DNA of 62,339 nt from Atopobium sp. ICM42b (GCA_000564995.1 JDFH01000023.1:1-62339), one strand, 5' to 3'; positions 43,444 through 54,009 are shown, counted from the first letter of the stretch. A program made the numbers and translations. Notes: generated by a model from the sequence alone, not told the origin.

Positions 43444-44193
43444 TTAAATCAATTCACTTTCATCAGTGATATCAATAGAGTCTATATCAGCAATTTCTTC
43501 ATTAGACAATTCTGAGCCTTCTGGCATTACATTGTTAATAAACATATCAATTGCATTCTTAGCAATTATTTTAGTGGAAATTACATCAATACTTCCTCCA
43601 ACAACGCCTCCAATAAGAGGAATTGCTTTTCCGAGATTAATAATTCCCTTTTCGCCAAATTTTGTAATTAAACGGTATCCAATACGCTGATTGATAGCAA
43701 CTAATGCTTTGCCTGGAATTTTTTTAATAGCAGCTTGGAGTGTTTTCTCACCAAACTTAATTCCAACTTGTTTAACAACATCTTTTAATGCAGATCCCGT
43801 TAAGGCAAGATATACCATGGTTTGTACTTGATCCGATTTAATATCATAACCACCTAATTTTGCAATTCCGGCAACCATTCTTAATTGGACGTATAGAACA
43901 CTACCTATATTTGCGGGAATTGCGACAGGCAGTGTAATAAGGCCACCGAGACCAGTAAGAAAACCTGATGTACCACATTTGAGAACTTGATTTTGCACGA
44001 GCATAAGAGCGGCATCTTTAGGTGTGTCGGCTTTACAAGCGTAGTCATTTACCATTTCTTCTACTGAACGACTTACTTTTGGAATTCCATCTAAAGCTTT
44101 CCCATAAATATCTGAAAGAATTTCTCCAGCATCAACTTCAGTTAGTTTTTTAAAGTCAATAGGCAAATGAAAATTGTTTTTCTCTTCGGGCAT
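43444..44193 (-). CDS. EcsC family protein
   Basis: A 249-residue protein with the EcsC pattern: a helical N-terminus, ACKADTPKDAALMLVQNQVLKCGTSGFLTGLGGLITLPVAIPANIG, RMVAGIAKLGGYD, then IKKIPGKALVAINQRIGYRL and KAIPLIGGVVGGSIDVISTK. The glycine-rich hydrophobic stretches suggest membrane association. Role is poorly known; the family name comes from Bacillus EcsC. Start at 44193 (behind AAAGGAAT) is chosen over a much earlier in-frame ATG. Low GC and Ile/Lys-rich compared with neighbours. Confidence 0.85.
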   Translation of the reverse strand: MPEEKNNFHLPIDFKKLTEVDAGEILSDIYGKALDGIPKVSRSVEEMVNDYACKADTPKDAALMLVQNQVLKCGTSGFLTGLGGLITLPVAIPANIGSVLYVQLRMVAGIAKLGGYDIKSDQVQTMVYLALTGSALKDVVKQVGIKFGEKTLQAAIKKIPGKALVAINQRIGYRLITKFGEKGIINLGKAIPLIGGVVGGSIDVISTKIIAKNAIDMFINNVMPEGSELSNEEIADIDSIDITDESELI

Positions 44194-44267
44194 AGGAATT
44201 CCTTTTTCTAGAAATGAAATAACATCCGATAAGAGATATTTTAATAGATTATTTGAAAAGTCAATAA

Positions 44268-44298
44268 AAAATGACCTCGAATAAATCGAGGTCATTTT
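44268..44298 (-). terminator. Terminator of the adhesin pair
   Basis: AAAATGACCTCGA pairs perfectly with TCGAGGTCATTTT around ATAAA; on the minus strand a T-rich run follows. It lies 25 bases past the adhesin stop. Confidence 0.9.
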
Positions 44299-44322
44299 AC
44301 GTACTAAGGAATGTTATAGATC

Positions 44323-47300
44323 TTACTTCTGCTTGCGAGCCCTTAGTGCAAAGCCGAGAGCGGTGATGCCAGAAGCAACCATGCCAACAGAAGCAATTAC
44401 AAGCTCAGCGACATCGCCGGTGTCTGGCAGAACGCGCTTCTTCTTGGTCTTAGAAGGCTTGTGTGGATCAGGGCTAGGAGTTGGCTCAGGATCTGGTGTT
44501 GGCTGAGGCTCAGGCTCTGGATAGTCGTTTGTGAATACCAGAGGAGGCGTGCTTCTGCACTCGCACTGATCAATCTCTGTTACGGTTCCATCTTCAGCGG
44601 TCTTAGTAATGTGGTAGGTGAAATCAAGCTCACCATCATCATTCTTAAAGACGGTGTAGGTGAGGGTGTAGACGGACTTGTCGTAAGTAACCCTCTGGTT
44701 AGTGCCGGTAACCTCTTTGATGGTGTAAACATAGGTGCCAGGTTGCGTAAAGACTAGCTCACCGAAGTTATTATCGCCAGAAACATCAACAGAAGTCTCA
44801 ACGCTATCTGTTGTTGCGTTGTTTGGCATTGGGTAGGAAGGATCGTTGCGGGTGAGCGTGAACTTGAAGACATCCTGAGTTGTTGCAGTGCGTGGGTTGC
44901 CGCCGTTGTCATCAGGGAGAACTGATGGATAGTCGGTTGGAGCATCTGGTGCGTTACCAGTAACAACCTTCTGGACAACTGGATAGTCCCTGGCTGGCAG
45001 TGGATCAGGATAGACATTAGTAAAGACAGCGCCTGTTGCATCGTTATACTCGCCAAGGTCAACGGTAGTAACGTTTCCGTCCTCGTCAGTCTTGGTCATA
45101 GTACGTGTTGCCTCAAGCTGGCCAGTACCGTCGTCAACAACGTTATAGGTAACGGTGTAGACGCTCTGATCGTACTGGATGTTCTGGGTGCCAGTAACCT
45201 CTTTGATGGTGTACACGTAGGTGCCAGGCTGAGTGAACGTAATGTTGCGGAATACAGCGTCGCCACCGAGAAGCCTGCGTGTACGAGCAGTATTGCCGGT
45301 AGATCCCTCAGGCATGGGGCTGGATGGATCAAGGCGTGTCATCTCAAAGATAAAGACGTTAGGAGCGTCGCCCTCGTCTTCAGAGCCGTTCGCCAGGAAG
45401 TTGTTGATCAGGCTCTCGGCAAAGCTGCCGCTTGCAGTGTCGTCGGCGCTTGTCGCGCTTGCAGTGCTTGTGGCGCCTGCTGCGCTAACGTTACTTGAGC
45501 TCAGGTAAGAATTAACCAGAGACGCAGGTGAAGGCCCTCCAGGTATAGGAACAACTGGGTAATCGCCTTCGACAATCTTGGTAACGGATGGCGTCACAAT
45601 GGTAGGCCTGACATTGTAGACATTTACCAGCGACTGAGTGGTGGTGTACTGCTCAACGCCAGAAATACTACTTCTAGTTGAAACGTAGGAATTAGGAACG
45701 TTTTCGGTGATGGTGTACGAAACAGTATCAGCAGCAGTATTGTCTACGTACTTACGAAGGCCCTTGTAGACGATGGTGTAGGTGTTATCGCCATTATCGG
45801 TAACCTCAGGCGCAATGGTGTGGGTATCAAGGTGCTTATCGTTAGAGAGAACCAGATTGTTAGCACCAAAATCAGCTGTGGATGGGCGCTTACCAGCTGC
45901 ATTGTTGTTATCGTCCCAGACCTTATTGATCTTGAGGTCAATGCCTGCATAGCTCAGAGCGTGAGTGGAGAGGGTACGAGTGGAGTGGTTACCAGCAATG
46001 TCGTAGTCAAGAACGCTGCTGAATACACTGCGATTACCGTCGTAGGAAGCATCTACGTTATCGGCAACCTTGTACGTGACGTCAACAAAGCCGCCGCTAT
46101 TTGCAGCAAGTGCGTGCGTTGAAGTAAACAGCACCATGTCGGCCTCAGCAGGATTGGTGACTACGGTGTAGTCGCCAGGCTGTGGAGCATGGTTTGCAGT
46201 GTAGGTAACACCAGGGTTCAGCTTGATGTACTGGTAAGAGAAGTTGGAAGAAGAGCTTACGCCCTCAAGTGTCAGAGGAAGCTGGGTTGCACCTTCTGGA
46301 TTGATGCCAGCGCCACGGTTTACAGACTTGGAAAGCAGTGGAACAAACAGCTGTGTGGTATTTGCGGTGTTACCCGTGTTATTGCGGACAGCAATGTGAA
46401 CAGTTGCGGTGTCATCGCGCTGCATAACAGGGGTAGTTGCGCCTGGATTAGCGGAGTCGTACGTGTAATCAGTTACGGTTCCAGAGACGGCATCCTTTAC
46501 AGAAAGGGTAGATGCAGCAGCAATGGCAGATGCCTGAGCAATGTTGATACCAGGGCGCTCGGAGAGAGAAACCATGGTCTCGCCAGAGTTGACGCTGTTG
46601 CCAAACAGGCTGGTGTACTGGGAAGTGTTCCAGTTGCTGCGGTCCCAGTGCTCAGACTTAATTTGAGCACCAATCTCCTTGAAGTCTTTGGTGGTAATGC
46701 CAACAAAATCGTTGATGTGGTAGATACCCTTGCCTGCAAGATCAGTGGTGTGGACATCCATGCTCAGAGTCATGTTCTTGCTGGTAAAGTCTGGCTGATA
46801 CTGGCCGCGAGTCTCGTCGCCAACATCAATGGTGTACTTCCAAACCTTAACAGCCACGCCGTCCTTATCGTACGTTCCTACAAACTCTGGAGCGCTGAGC
46901 GTGCCGTTAGAAACGGTGAGGTTACTGTAGGTAAAGCCCTCAGGCATGATGACGTAGAGCACTGGCTCCTGAAGAGGGTTCCAGTCCCAGTTAGCGTCGT
47001 CAATGCGGCCAGAAATCTTGAAGGTCTCGCCGCCGTTAATCTGGGTCTTATCGATGCTACCAACACCGTTAAGAACCTTAGGTGCGCCGGACTTAGCGGT
47101 CAATGTAACGCCTGCGTCAGGAGTGGTACCGGTGTCGTAGAGCTTGACGTTAGTGACAACGTCGGCGTTAGTGCCCTTCTTCCAAGAGCCGTAAACGCCG
47201 TTGGAGATGTAGCTCCAGCCATAGTACTCGTCAGTGACATGCTTGTTGTTTGGATTCCATGTATCGAGAAGATCGCTCATTGGCCTAATGCCATCGTATC

Positions 47301-48756
47301 CGCCAAGAATTGGACCAAGGTCAACCTTGATGGAAGTGATGGAGGTATTGATATCAAGACCAAGAGCAGTGTTGGTGATGAGGGCAGAAACACCAGATTT
47401 GCGCAGAATGCTTGGATCAGCAGTTCCGCTCGTACCGTCCGATGCAGTCCAGTGGATTGGACCATAGGTCATACCTTCCTTGTAAGGGATGGTGACGCCG
47501 CGGATGATAGCGGTCTGGTTCTGATCGATGGTCATCTCGAGCGTCTTTGGAGCGGTGTCTGTAGAGAGCTCGTTCTTGATGAGGTAGGTACCAAGACGAA
47601 CGTTGTAGGTATCGTTTTTCTTGTATGCCCAGTTAGGAGCTGTGTCGACAAGAGCGTGTGTGGTAAGACGCTCTGGGTTAAGGCCGTCAATTACGGTAAC
47701 CGTAAGCGTAGAAGAAGCGTTTGCAGAGGTACGGTTGACGTTTGGAGTGTCATTCCAAACGGACATAGTGAGGTTCTTAATGGTGACGTTAAAGGTTGAG
47801 TTGTTAGGTCTGGTGCTTGATGCAGGAACCTTAATCTGTGGCTTAAAGGTTGGGGTACCTGCGTAAGAGCCTGGCTCGTTCCACTCAACCGTTGCGGTCT
47901 TGTTAGTGCCATCATCGGTGGTAGAAACAATGGTACCTGCGGTGTTGTAGAGGCTGGTCTCGTTGACACCAACTAGCTCCATATCGCTTGGGTAGACAAC
48001 CTGAACCGTAGTCTTGCTGTTTGCCTCGGTGAGTACCTTAGAGCCTGTGGTAGAAACCTGCAGGGTAGAGGTGGTGCCACCTTTTGAGAGAACTTCGGTA
48101 GACTGATCAGCCCAGAAGCCGTAGGTCATGGCATCAGCTGCAGTAACAGATGAGGTATGTGGATCAATGTTTTGTGTTGCAGCGGTGCTCAAGCTAACAC
48201 GAATTGCATTTGCAATAACCTGGCTTGCGCTCTGGTTCTCAACAGCGTCATCAAGCTTGAACTGAATTTCTCCCCTGGAAGAAACCTGGGTAAGGCCGTT
48301 ATTGGTCATGTAGACCAAATCACCACTGCGGTTCTTCTCGGAACTTGCGCCAGGATAGCCGTAAGGAAGGGTTCCCGTTCCCGTAGGTGTGGTAACCAGG
48401 TCAGAGAAGCTGGTGTTTGAGATGCCACCAACGGTAAACGTTGCACCTGGAAGACCTGTGACATAGAGTCCGTCTCCAAACCTCACGTTGAGGTACGTTG
48501 GAGAGAACTGCAACGATGCAGGAATTGTGTAGCCAACATTCAAGGCGTAGGTGACTCCCGCCTTAAGAGCAGGAGTTTGACCTGCAAGAAGGTCAGCAAC
48601 TTGGGCGTGAGTTGACGCATCTTCAATGCTTAGAGCATTGATTTGAAGACCTGTAGTGTCTTCTGCGTAAGCCACGCTAAGGTTGGGCAGCAATGCTGCG
48701 ACGAATGCAACGGCAGCTAAAAGCAACCCCGCTACAATCCTTGCCTTACTTTTCAT
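44323..48756 (-). CDS. LPxTG-anchored adhesin with Cna-B and two pilin-type (FctA) domains
   Basis: A 1477-residue surface protein. Signal peptide: residues 1-31 (IVAGLLLAAVAFVAALLPNLSVAYA). Residues about 35-980 are a Thr/Ser/Asn-rich beta region of unnamed type. A Cna-B domain (IDLKINKVWDDNNNAAGKRP) lies at about 985-1070. Two Spy0128/FctA-type domains follow (about 1080-1260 and 1280-1420), each with FxFxxTRxDPSxPMP and FTQPGTYVYTIKEVTGT, the strand set that builds intramolecular isopeptide-linked pilin folds. A Pro/Glu spacer leads to LPDTG, a helix and RARKQK. It starts 44 bases after the upstream adhesin with no terminator between, so the two form an operon and may be assembled together. 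Confidence 0.92.
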   Translation of the reverse strand: MKSKARIVAGLLLAAVAFVAALLPNLSVAYAEDTTGLQINALSIEDASTHAQVADLLAGQTPALKAGVTYALNVGYTIPASLQFSPTYLNVRFGDGLYVTGLPGATFTVGGISNTSFSDLVTTPTGTGTLPYGYPGASSEKNRSGDLVYMTNNGLTQVSSRGEIQFKLDDAVENQSASQVIANAIRVSLSTAATQNIDPHTSSVTAADAMTYGFWADQSTEVLSKGGTTSTLQVSTTGSKVLTEANSKTTVQVVYPSDMELVGVNETSLYNTAGTIVSTTDDGTNKTATVEWNEPGSYAGTPTFKPQIKVPASSTRPNNSTFNVTIKNLTMSVWNDTPNVNRTSANASSTLTVTVIDGLNPERLTTHALVDTAPNWAYKKNDTYNVRLGTYLIKNELSTDTAPKTLEMTIDQNQTAIIRGVTIPYKEGMTYGPIHWTASDGTSGTADPSILRKSGVSALITNTALGLDINTSITSIKVDLGPILGGYDGIRPMSDLLDTWNPNNKHVTDEYYGWSYISNGVYGSWKKGTNADVVTNVKLYDTGTTPDAGVTLTAKSGAPKVLNGVGSIDKTQINGGETFKISGRIDDANWDWNPLQEPVLYVIMPEGFTYSNLTVSNGTLSAPEFVGTYDKDGVAVKVWKYTIDVGDETRGQYQPDFTSKNMTLSMDVHTTDLAGKGIYHINDFVGITTKDFKEIGAQIKSEHWDRSNWNTSQYTSLFGNSVNSGETMVSLSERPGINIAQASAIAAASTLSVKDAVSGTVTDYTYDSANPGATTPVMQRDDTATVHIAVRNNTGNTANTTQLFVPLLSKSVNRGAGINPEGATQLPLTLEGVSSSSNFSYQYIKLNPGVTYTANHAPQPGDYTVVTNPAEADMVLFTSTHALAANSGGFVDVTYKVADNVDASYDGNRSVFSSVLDYDIAGNHSTRTLSTHALSYAGIDLKINKVWDDNNNAAGKRPSTADFGANNLVLSNDKHLDTHTIAPEVTDNGDNTYTIVYKGLRKYVDNTAADTVSYTITENVPNSYVSTRSSISGVEQYTTTQSLVNVYNVRPTIVTPSVTKIVEGDYPVVPIPGGPSPASLVNSYLSSSNVSAAGATSTASATSADDTASGSFAESLINNFLANGSEDEGDAPNVFIFEMTRLDPSSPMPEGSTGNTARTRRLLGGDAVFRNITFTQPGTYVYTIKEVTGTQNIQYDQSVYTVTYNVVDDGTGQLEATRTMTKTDEDGNVTTVDLGEYNDATGAVFTNVYPDPLPARDYPVVQKVVTGNAPDAPTDYPSVLPDDNGGNPRTATTQDVFKFTLTRNDPSYPMPNNATTDSVETSVDVSGDNNFGELVFTQPGTYVYTIKEVTGTNQRVTYDKSVYTLTYTVFKNDDGELDFTYHITKTAEDGTVTEIDQCECRSTPPLVFTNDYPEPEPQPTPDPEPTPSPDPHKPSKTKKKRVLPDTGDVAELVIASVGMVASGITALGFALRARKQK

Positions 48757-48800
48757 AGCACATCCTAACTAGAGCGATACAGAACCAATCACTTTCTTTC

Positions 48801-51800
48801 TTACTTATTCTTACGACGCTTAGTAATGCCAAGTGAAGTCATTACAGCGGTCATACCAGCGAGAAGTGCAGCAAGAGGTGCTGCAGCAGAAGCATCTCCG
48901 GTGTATGGAGTCTTCTGCTTCTTTTTCTTAGATGGCTTAGTTGGAGTAGAAGGAGTCTCTGGAGTCTCATCTTCTGCAACAGTAATGGTTAGCTGGATTG
49001 TGTCGTTATCAGTTGCAACGGCGTCCTTACCATCTGGCCACTGAACACCATTCCAGGTGAACGAGAAGACCTTGCGGTTGCCAGCTGCGGAATCAGCAAT
49101 AGCGCTGAAGGAGCCGGTAACGGTGCCGACAGCGGTGAGCTGGGTGCCTGCAGCAACATTGGAGTCAATGGTGACGCCAGGAATGGTGAGCTTCATCCAG
49201 CCATCGTTTGCACTTGCCTCATCAACAATGCGCTCGAGGTCAGAGTACGTTCTAATGGAGGAAGGATCGCTGAGTTCAAAGGTGACGGTAACCGTACGAC
49301 CGTTGACCTGAACATCGCTGACCTTAAAGCCGCTGCCAAAGTTGGAAGCCTGGATGGTGTTGGCATCAAGGTTGCTTGGAAGTGTCATTCCCTCAGGAAC
49401 AGTCAGAGTTGCTGTGAACTTGAACTTCAGGTTGCTCAGCGTAATGGTGTCATGGTTGGTATTAGGGTAGGCGCGCTCAATGTTGTTCATCTGCTCCTGG
49501 ATAGAGGAAGCAAGAATTGAACCGGTGAGGTTAAAGGTAGAACCTGCCTTCATAGTGATGACCTGGTCATGCTCGGTATTCTCGTCAGCAAGCATATCTG
49601 CAGGAAGGTTCATCTCAATTGGGTTGTTCACAATCAGAGTCTGCTGAATGCCGGTACCACGAGGGTCTCTGCTCGCAGCAATCTGAACGCCGTTCCAAGA
49701 AAGTTCGAACTTCTTGGTGACGTTGGTGACGGTGTTCTTTGCAAAAGACTCAAAGGTGCCAGTAAGAGTACCTGTAGCGGTGAGCTCCTGACCATTGGTA
49801 ACCTGAGTTGGGTCAAGTGTGAGACCATCAACAGTTACAGTAAGAGGTCTTGCAATCTCTGTGGTAGCTGCGTCGTCTTTGCCAACTGTCTCGACAGCGT
49901 CTTTGAGCTGCTTGTAGTTGGTGTAAGTGCCCTTAAGCTTCAGGGTAACGGTAACTTCCTGACCGTTGACGGAAACGTTTGTAACCTCAAAGAGATCACC
50001 AAGGCCAGAAGTAGTTACTGTTGGATTAGCTGGGACAACAACGCCGGCAGGAAGCGTGAGCTTTGCAGTAAAGGTAGAAGTGGTGCCAGAAAGCGTAATC
50101 TTGGTTAGGTCGTCGAGGCCGCCAGCAATGCCGTTCTCAAAAGCGCTCATCTGATTAATGACGGAAGTAGCGTCAATAGCGCCTGTAAGACTGAAGCTCT
50201 TATCGTTAGAAACTTCCTTGATCTGAGTGGTGTTGCTCTGAGAGTCACTCCACATATCAGCAGGAAGATCGCTAGTAAGCTCTACTCTCTGGATGGAAGG
50301 ATCTTCCTTCCACTTGAGGTAATAGGTGACATCATTGGTAAGCGTTGCGCCACCGTTGATGGTTGCAGGGGAGTTACCTGCAACGTCGGTGAACCAGTAG
50401 TGGTAGTTGTGACCAATAACAATGCCAAAGAAGGTCATTGGATCATCCGCGTTGTCCAGAATGTGGTTCTCAAAAGTTGCAATATTTGTGTAGGCAGTAT
50501 TGGTGTTAGAGCTGGTAGGACTTGCAATTCCAGCAGTTGTAGCGCTTAGAGTGTTGCCGCTAAGGTTTTGAAGCAGTGCATTGATATTGGTCTGCTCAGC
50601 AACAGTTGGGTGAGTCTTGATAGTTGCAACTTCTCCGCCGTTTGCATCGGTGGTGATGTCAAAGACATTTGGATTCTGCTTAAAGACGCTGTTTGCCGAG
50701 AAAGTACCACCATTTGCCGAGAAGGACACGGTAAGGTGCTGCTCTTCCCACTCTACATACAGATCAACAGTATCAGTACCTGCAGGAACAGCAAGGCTGG
50801 AATTAGCCGCTACCTCATCGCCAGCGCCGTTTGCCTGAGTGGTCCAGCGCTTGAAGGTTTTACCTGCAATGTTGAAGTTGCTGTCGCGATTGTTAACGTC
50901 AGTGTTAGAAAGAACGTTAACGGTGCGACCAGCGTTTGTAGCAACGCGTTCAATAACGGTAACGCCGTTGCCGTTGTGATACCTGACATAGAGCCAAGCA
51001 GTGTTGGCCTTCCAATGTGGATAGACTGTCATGTCAGAGGTGACCTGGGTATCAGCGGTGAACTGGTGCTCGGTACCAGCAGCGTCGGTGTAGTACCAGC
51101 CGTCAAACTCCTGACCACTTGCATAAGGATCTGCAGGTAGGGTAGTGGAGCCTTCTGCTACAGAAGAAGCAGTTGCAAGAGAGTTACCGCGCATAGCAAG
51201 AGCAGTCTTGTTAGCAGTAGTGCCGTCAGCAAATGTTGGGTTGACGCCGGTAACACCTGGAGTATTGAGGTCAAAAGTAACGGTTGCAGCAGGTGCCCAA
51301 ACGTGCTTCTGGCCATCGCTTGAAGCGTTAGCAACTGGGTAGGTATAGGTTGCTCCGTTAGCATTAATGAGGCTCAGAGAGTTAGTTGATGGGTCAGCAA
51401 GGGTAAAGAGCGAGAGAACCTCATTGCCGTTAGCTGCACCGTTTGTAGGGATAGTGCTACCAAAGCCACTGTTGTAACTTGGTGCGTATTTGAGCAAGTA
51501 AGAGCCGCCAACAACGTTGTAGTTCTGACGAGTCTGGCCAGCACCGTTATCAGAGTTCTTGGTAGCAGGGGTTTCTACCAGGCTGTTTCCGGTGAATTGG
51601 ATGGAACCGTTGGTCTGGGCTCCAAAGAGGGCGCCAGAGTTACGACCATCTCCCTTAATCGTGGAGTTGTTAATGATGACGTCACCAGTGTTGACGTTAA
51701 GGCCGCCAGTTCCACCGTTAGTGAAGTTAAGGGTTGAGTTAGTAACGTTTACTGTTCCACCAGCTACACCAACAGAAATGCCAGAAGTTGAGCCAGCATT

Positions 51801-52829
51801 AGCATTAATGGTGGAGTTAACAATATTGGAAGTTCCCTGGATGGTCATGCCCGTAGCGCCGTACCATGAAGGGTTAATGGTTAGGGTGGAGTCATTCATG
51901 TTGAGCTGGTTGACGTAGAAAGTCTGACCAAAGCCTTCAACGGTAAGGTCTGTGTTCCTAAGGTTGAGGTTGCGAGCGTCATTCCAGGTACGAGCCTGTG
52001 AAGTTACTTTGATAGTAGCGTTTTCAAAGGTGACACCAGACTCAAAGAAGTTTGTATTGCTCTTATCGTCTGCGGTGATGGTAACGCTGTTCTTGTTGGT
52101 GCTGCCGCTAACGGTTCCGCCAAGAGAAATACCGCGCGAGCCGCTTGCACCTGCGTTGTTCCTGAAGACATAAGTACCATCGGTGATGGTAGACCCATCC
52201 TGTGCGGTTAGTGCTGTCTTGAAGCCAGACATGGTAAGGGTGCCCGTACCGGTCAGCGTTGAGCCAGGTGAAAGAACCAGACCGTCAATGCTGTTTCCAG
52301 TGCCAGTAAGCGTTGCGCCCTCAGATTCAATCTTGAGTGTAAGACCAGAAGGAATGGTAACCGTAGAGGTCAGATCAAGGTTGCCTTTAAGATGAATGGT
52401 GTAGATTGAAGAAGTTTCTCCCCACAGCTCCAGTGCTTTCTGAAGAGATTTAACAGGATCGGAGCTGGAGCCCTCGTTAGTATCGCTACCGTTGGTTCCG
52501 TCTACCCAGAGCTCAGTTGAGATGTAAGAAAGGCTTCTTGTAACACGGCGAGAAGATCTATCTGCAGGAGCAGTAGTCTGCTCAGAAGTCTGCTGGTTGG
52601 AAGTAGACTCTGCGGTAGTGGTAGCCTCAGTAGAGCTCTCTGCAGTTGCCTCCGAAGTTGAGGCAGTTGCATCACTTGTTTGAGTTGCTGCAACTTCTTG
52701 CGTCTGAGCTACTTCTTGAGTACTAGCAATTTCTGCTAACGCTGAAGAAGGGACCAAAGAGAGCGCGAGTACCAAAGACATAGCTGTCTTTGCCCCTTTG
52801 CTTGCAAAGTTCTTGTTTTTTCTTTCCAT
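48801..52829 (-). CDS. TPxTG-anchored surface protein with beta-helix and Listeria-Bacteroides repeat
   Basis: A 1342-residue surface protein. Signal peptide: residues about 1-33 (GAKTAMSLVLALSLVPSSALA). A Ser/Thr/Glu-rich stretch (35-95) is followed by a right-handed beta-helix (about 105-480, repeated short NSTIN/NNSTIK turns). A Listeria-Bacteroides (InlB B) repeat region (about 535-750) includes FDGWYYTDAAG and MTVYPHWKAN. Two tandem roughly 205-residue repeats follow (about 860-1275), each with LPADM, FxLTGxIxASSI and SWNGVQ-type motifs. The sorting signal is TPYTG, a helix and KRRKNK; Thr replaces the usual Leu at position 1. Start at 52829 (ATG) rather than a TTG five codons earlier. 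First gene of a two-adhesin operon. Confidence 0.9.
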   Translation of the reverse strand: MERKNKNFASKGAKTAMSLVLALSLVPSSALAEIASTQEVAQTQEVAATQTSDATASTSEATAESSTEATTTAESTSNQQTSEQTTAPADRSSRRVTRSLSYISTELWVDGTNGSDTNEGSSSDPVKSLQKALELWGETSSIYTIHLKGNLDLTSTVTIPSGLTLKIESEGATLTGTGNSIDGLVLSPGSTLTGTGTLTMSGFKTALTAQDGSTITDGTYVFRNNAGASGSRGISLGGTVSGSTNKNSVTITADDKSNTNFFESGVTFENATIKVTSQARTWNDARNLNLRNTDLTVEGFGQTFYVNQLNMNDSTLTINPSWYGATGMTIQGTSNIVNSTINANAGSTSGISVGVAGGTVNVTNSTLNFTNGGTGGLNVNTGDVIINNSTIKGDGRNSGALFGAQTNGSIQFTGNSLVETPATKNSDNGAGQTRQNYNVVGGSYLLKYAPSYNSGFGSTIPTNGAANGNEVLSLFTLADPSTNSLSLINANGATYTYPVANASSDGQKHVWAPAATVTFDLNTPGVTGVNPTFADGTTANKTALAMRGNSLATASSVAEGSTTLPADPYASGQEFDGWYYTDAAGTEHQFTADTQVTSDMTVYPHWKANTAWLYVRYHNGNGVTVIERVATNAGRTVNVLSNTDVNNRDSNFNIAGKTFKRWTTQANGAGDEVAANSSLAVPAGTDTVDLYVEWEEQHLTVSFSANGGTFSANSVFKQNPNVFDITTDANGGEVATIKTHPTVAEQTNINALLQNLSGNTLSATTAGIASPTSSNTNTAYTNIATFENHILDNADDPMTFFGIVIGHNYHYWFTDVAGNSPATINGGATLTNDVTYYLKWKEDPSIQRVELTSDLPADMWSDSQSNTTQIKEVSNDKSFSLTGAIDATSVINQMSAFENGIAGGLDDLTKITLSGTTSTFTAKLTLPAGVVVPANPTVTTSGLGDLFEVTNVSVNGQEVTVTLKLKGTYTNYKQLKDAVETVGKDDAATTEIARPLTVTVDGLTLDPTQVTNGQELTATGTLTGTFESFAKNTVTNVTKKFELSWNGVQIAASRDPRGTGIQQTLIVNNPIEMNLPADMLADENTEHDQVITMKAGSTFNLTGSILASSIQEQMNNIERAYPNTNHDTITLSNLKFKFTATLTVPEGMTLPSNLDANTIQASNFGSGFKVSDVQVNGRTVTVTFELSDPSSIRTYSDLERIVDEASANDGWMKLTIPGVTIDSNVAAGTQLTAVGTVTGSFSAIADSAAGNRKVFSFTWNGVQWPDGKDAVATDNDTIQLTITVAEDETPETPSTPTKPSKKKKQKTPYTGDASAAAPLAALLAGMTAVMTSLGITKRRKNK

Positions 52830-53364
52830 ACCTACCCCTAACAAATAGTGAATACCCCAACAAAATTTGAAATTAAATCTTGCGCTGAAAGTGATGCATC
52901 ACGATAAGCACGATAGAGATAAATGACACATATTCAGAGCATTTTTCGTATAGATAATTATCTATTATTTTGATAAAAATTGTTAGTTCAACCAGCGATT
53001 TTTATAGTTTGAACACATTTCAAAAAACGTCTTCATCTCATGTTATATAAATAATTTAATCAAAATATTTGGTACGCTGAAAAATGGCATTTAAATTGCT
53101 CTATTTTTAACGATTTTCTCGACATTTGTCATAAACGTGCAACGGATAAAAATTGCAATAGAAATGTATTAAATTTTAAGACAAATGTGAGTTATGCGAA
53201 AACTGAATAGTGGAAGCTGGATGGTTAACAATTTCATGAAATTTGAGCTTCAAAATTCTCAAGCAAGAGAGGCTGTGTACACTAAGAAAAAGACAGTTAA
53301 GAGGATGCACAATCTGCGCAAATAATGCGTGAGAGATACGTTTGAATGTGTTGAGCGGGGAGTT
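52830..53364. other. Long AT-rich divergent promoter region
   Basis: About 530 bases between the adhesin operon and the HD gene, strongly AT-rich with many A and T runs (for example TAGATAATTATCTATTATTTT around 52950-52970). It holds no gene. The inverted repeat GATAATTATC at 52953-52962 is the clearest structure. Such an AT-rich stretch before an adhesin operon could be curved DNA or a target for nucleoid proteins. Confidence 0.5.
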
Positions 53365-54009
53365 ATGGACTCAAAAATTATCGATGACGCTTTGGACTTT
53401 GTAAAAGAGGTCTTCTCCACAGATTTTAGTGGCCACGATTACTTCCACACGTTGCGTGTGTACAAAATGGCTGTAAGAATTGCGCAGGAGGAAGGAGCAA
53501 ATCAAGAGATTGTTGCCCTTGCTGCGCTTTTGCACGATGTTGATGACATCAAGCTTTCTCCAGAGACGCATGAGCATAAGGATAGGGCCGTTGGTTTTCT
53601 GCGCCAGCATGCTGTCGACGAGGCCACTATCCAGGCAATTTGTACCGCAATCGATGAGGTTTCTTTCTCGGGAACAGACTCGGTAGTTCCTTCAACGCTT
53701 GAGGGTATGTGTGTTCAAGATGCAGATCGCCTGGACGCGCTTGGTGCTGTTGGCATCGCACGTACCTTTGCCTATGGCGGAAGTCATGGCCGCGGTATGT
53801 ATGACCCAGATGAACCACCAACTCTCAACATGGGCGGCGAGGAGTACCACTCACACAAATCAACGTCGCTCAACCACTTCTACGAGAAACTCTTTTTACT
53901 GACAGACATGATGAATACGCGCAGTGGCAAAGAGCTAGGAAAAGCTCGCGAGAAGTACATGCGTGAGTATGTTGACCAGTTCTTAGATGAGTGGAACGGC
54001 AAACGTTAA
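53365..54009 (+). CDS. HD domain metal-dependent phosphohydrolase
   Basis: A 214-residue cytoplasmic protein with the HD motif series: H in SGHDYFHTLRVYKMA, HD in ALLHDVDDIKL, and D in VQDADRLDALGAVGIARTFAYGG. The last motif is characteristic of the YedJ-like hydrolases in this superfamily, which cleave phosphoester bonds of nucleotides. The start at 53365 (MDSKIID) lies behind GGGAG; an earlier in-frame ATG adds an unlikely extension. Substrate is unknown. Confidence 0.88.
   Translation: MDSKIIDDALDFVKEVFSTDFSGHDYFHTLRVYKMAVRIAQEEGANQEIVALAALLHDVDDIKLSPETHEHKDRAVGFLRQHAVDEATIQAICTAIDEVSFSGTDSVVPSTLEGMCVQDADRLDALGAVGIARTFAYGGSHGRGMYDPDEPPTLNMGGEEYHSHKSTSLNHFYEKLFLLTDMMNTRSGKELGKAREKYMREYVDQFLDEWNGKR

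Noticed and set aside
46189..47799. A 536-codon open frame on the plus strand
   Set aside because: It is fully antisense to the Thr/Ser-rich adhesin at 44323-48756, lacks a ribosome site and gives a composition typical of antisense translation.
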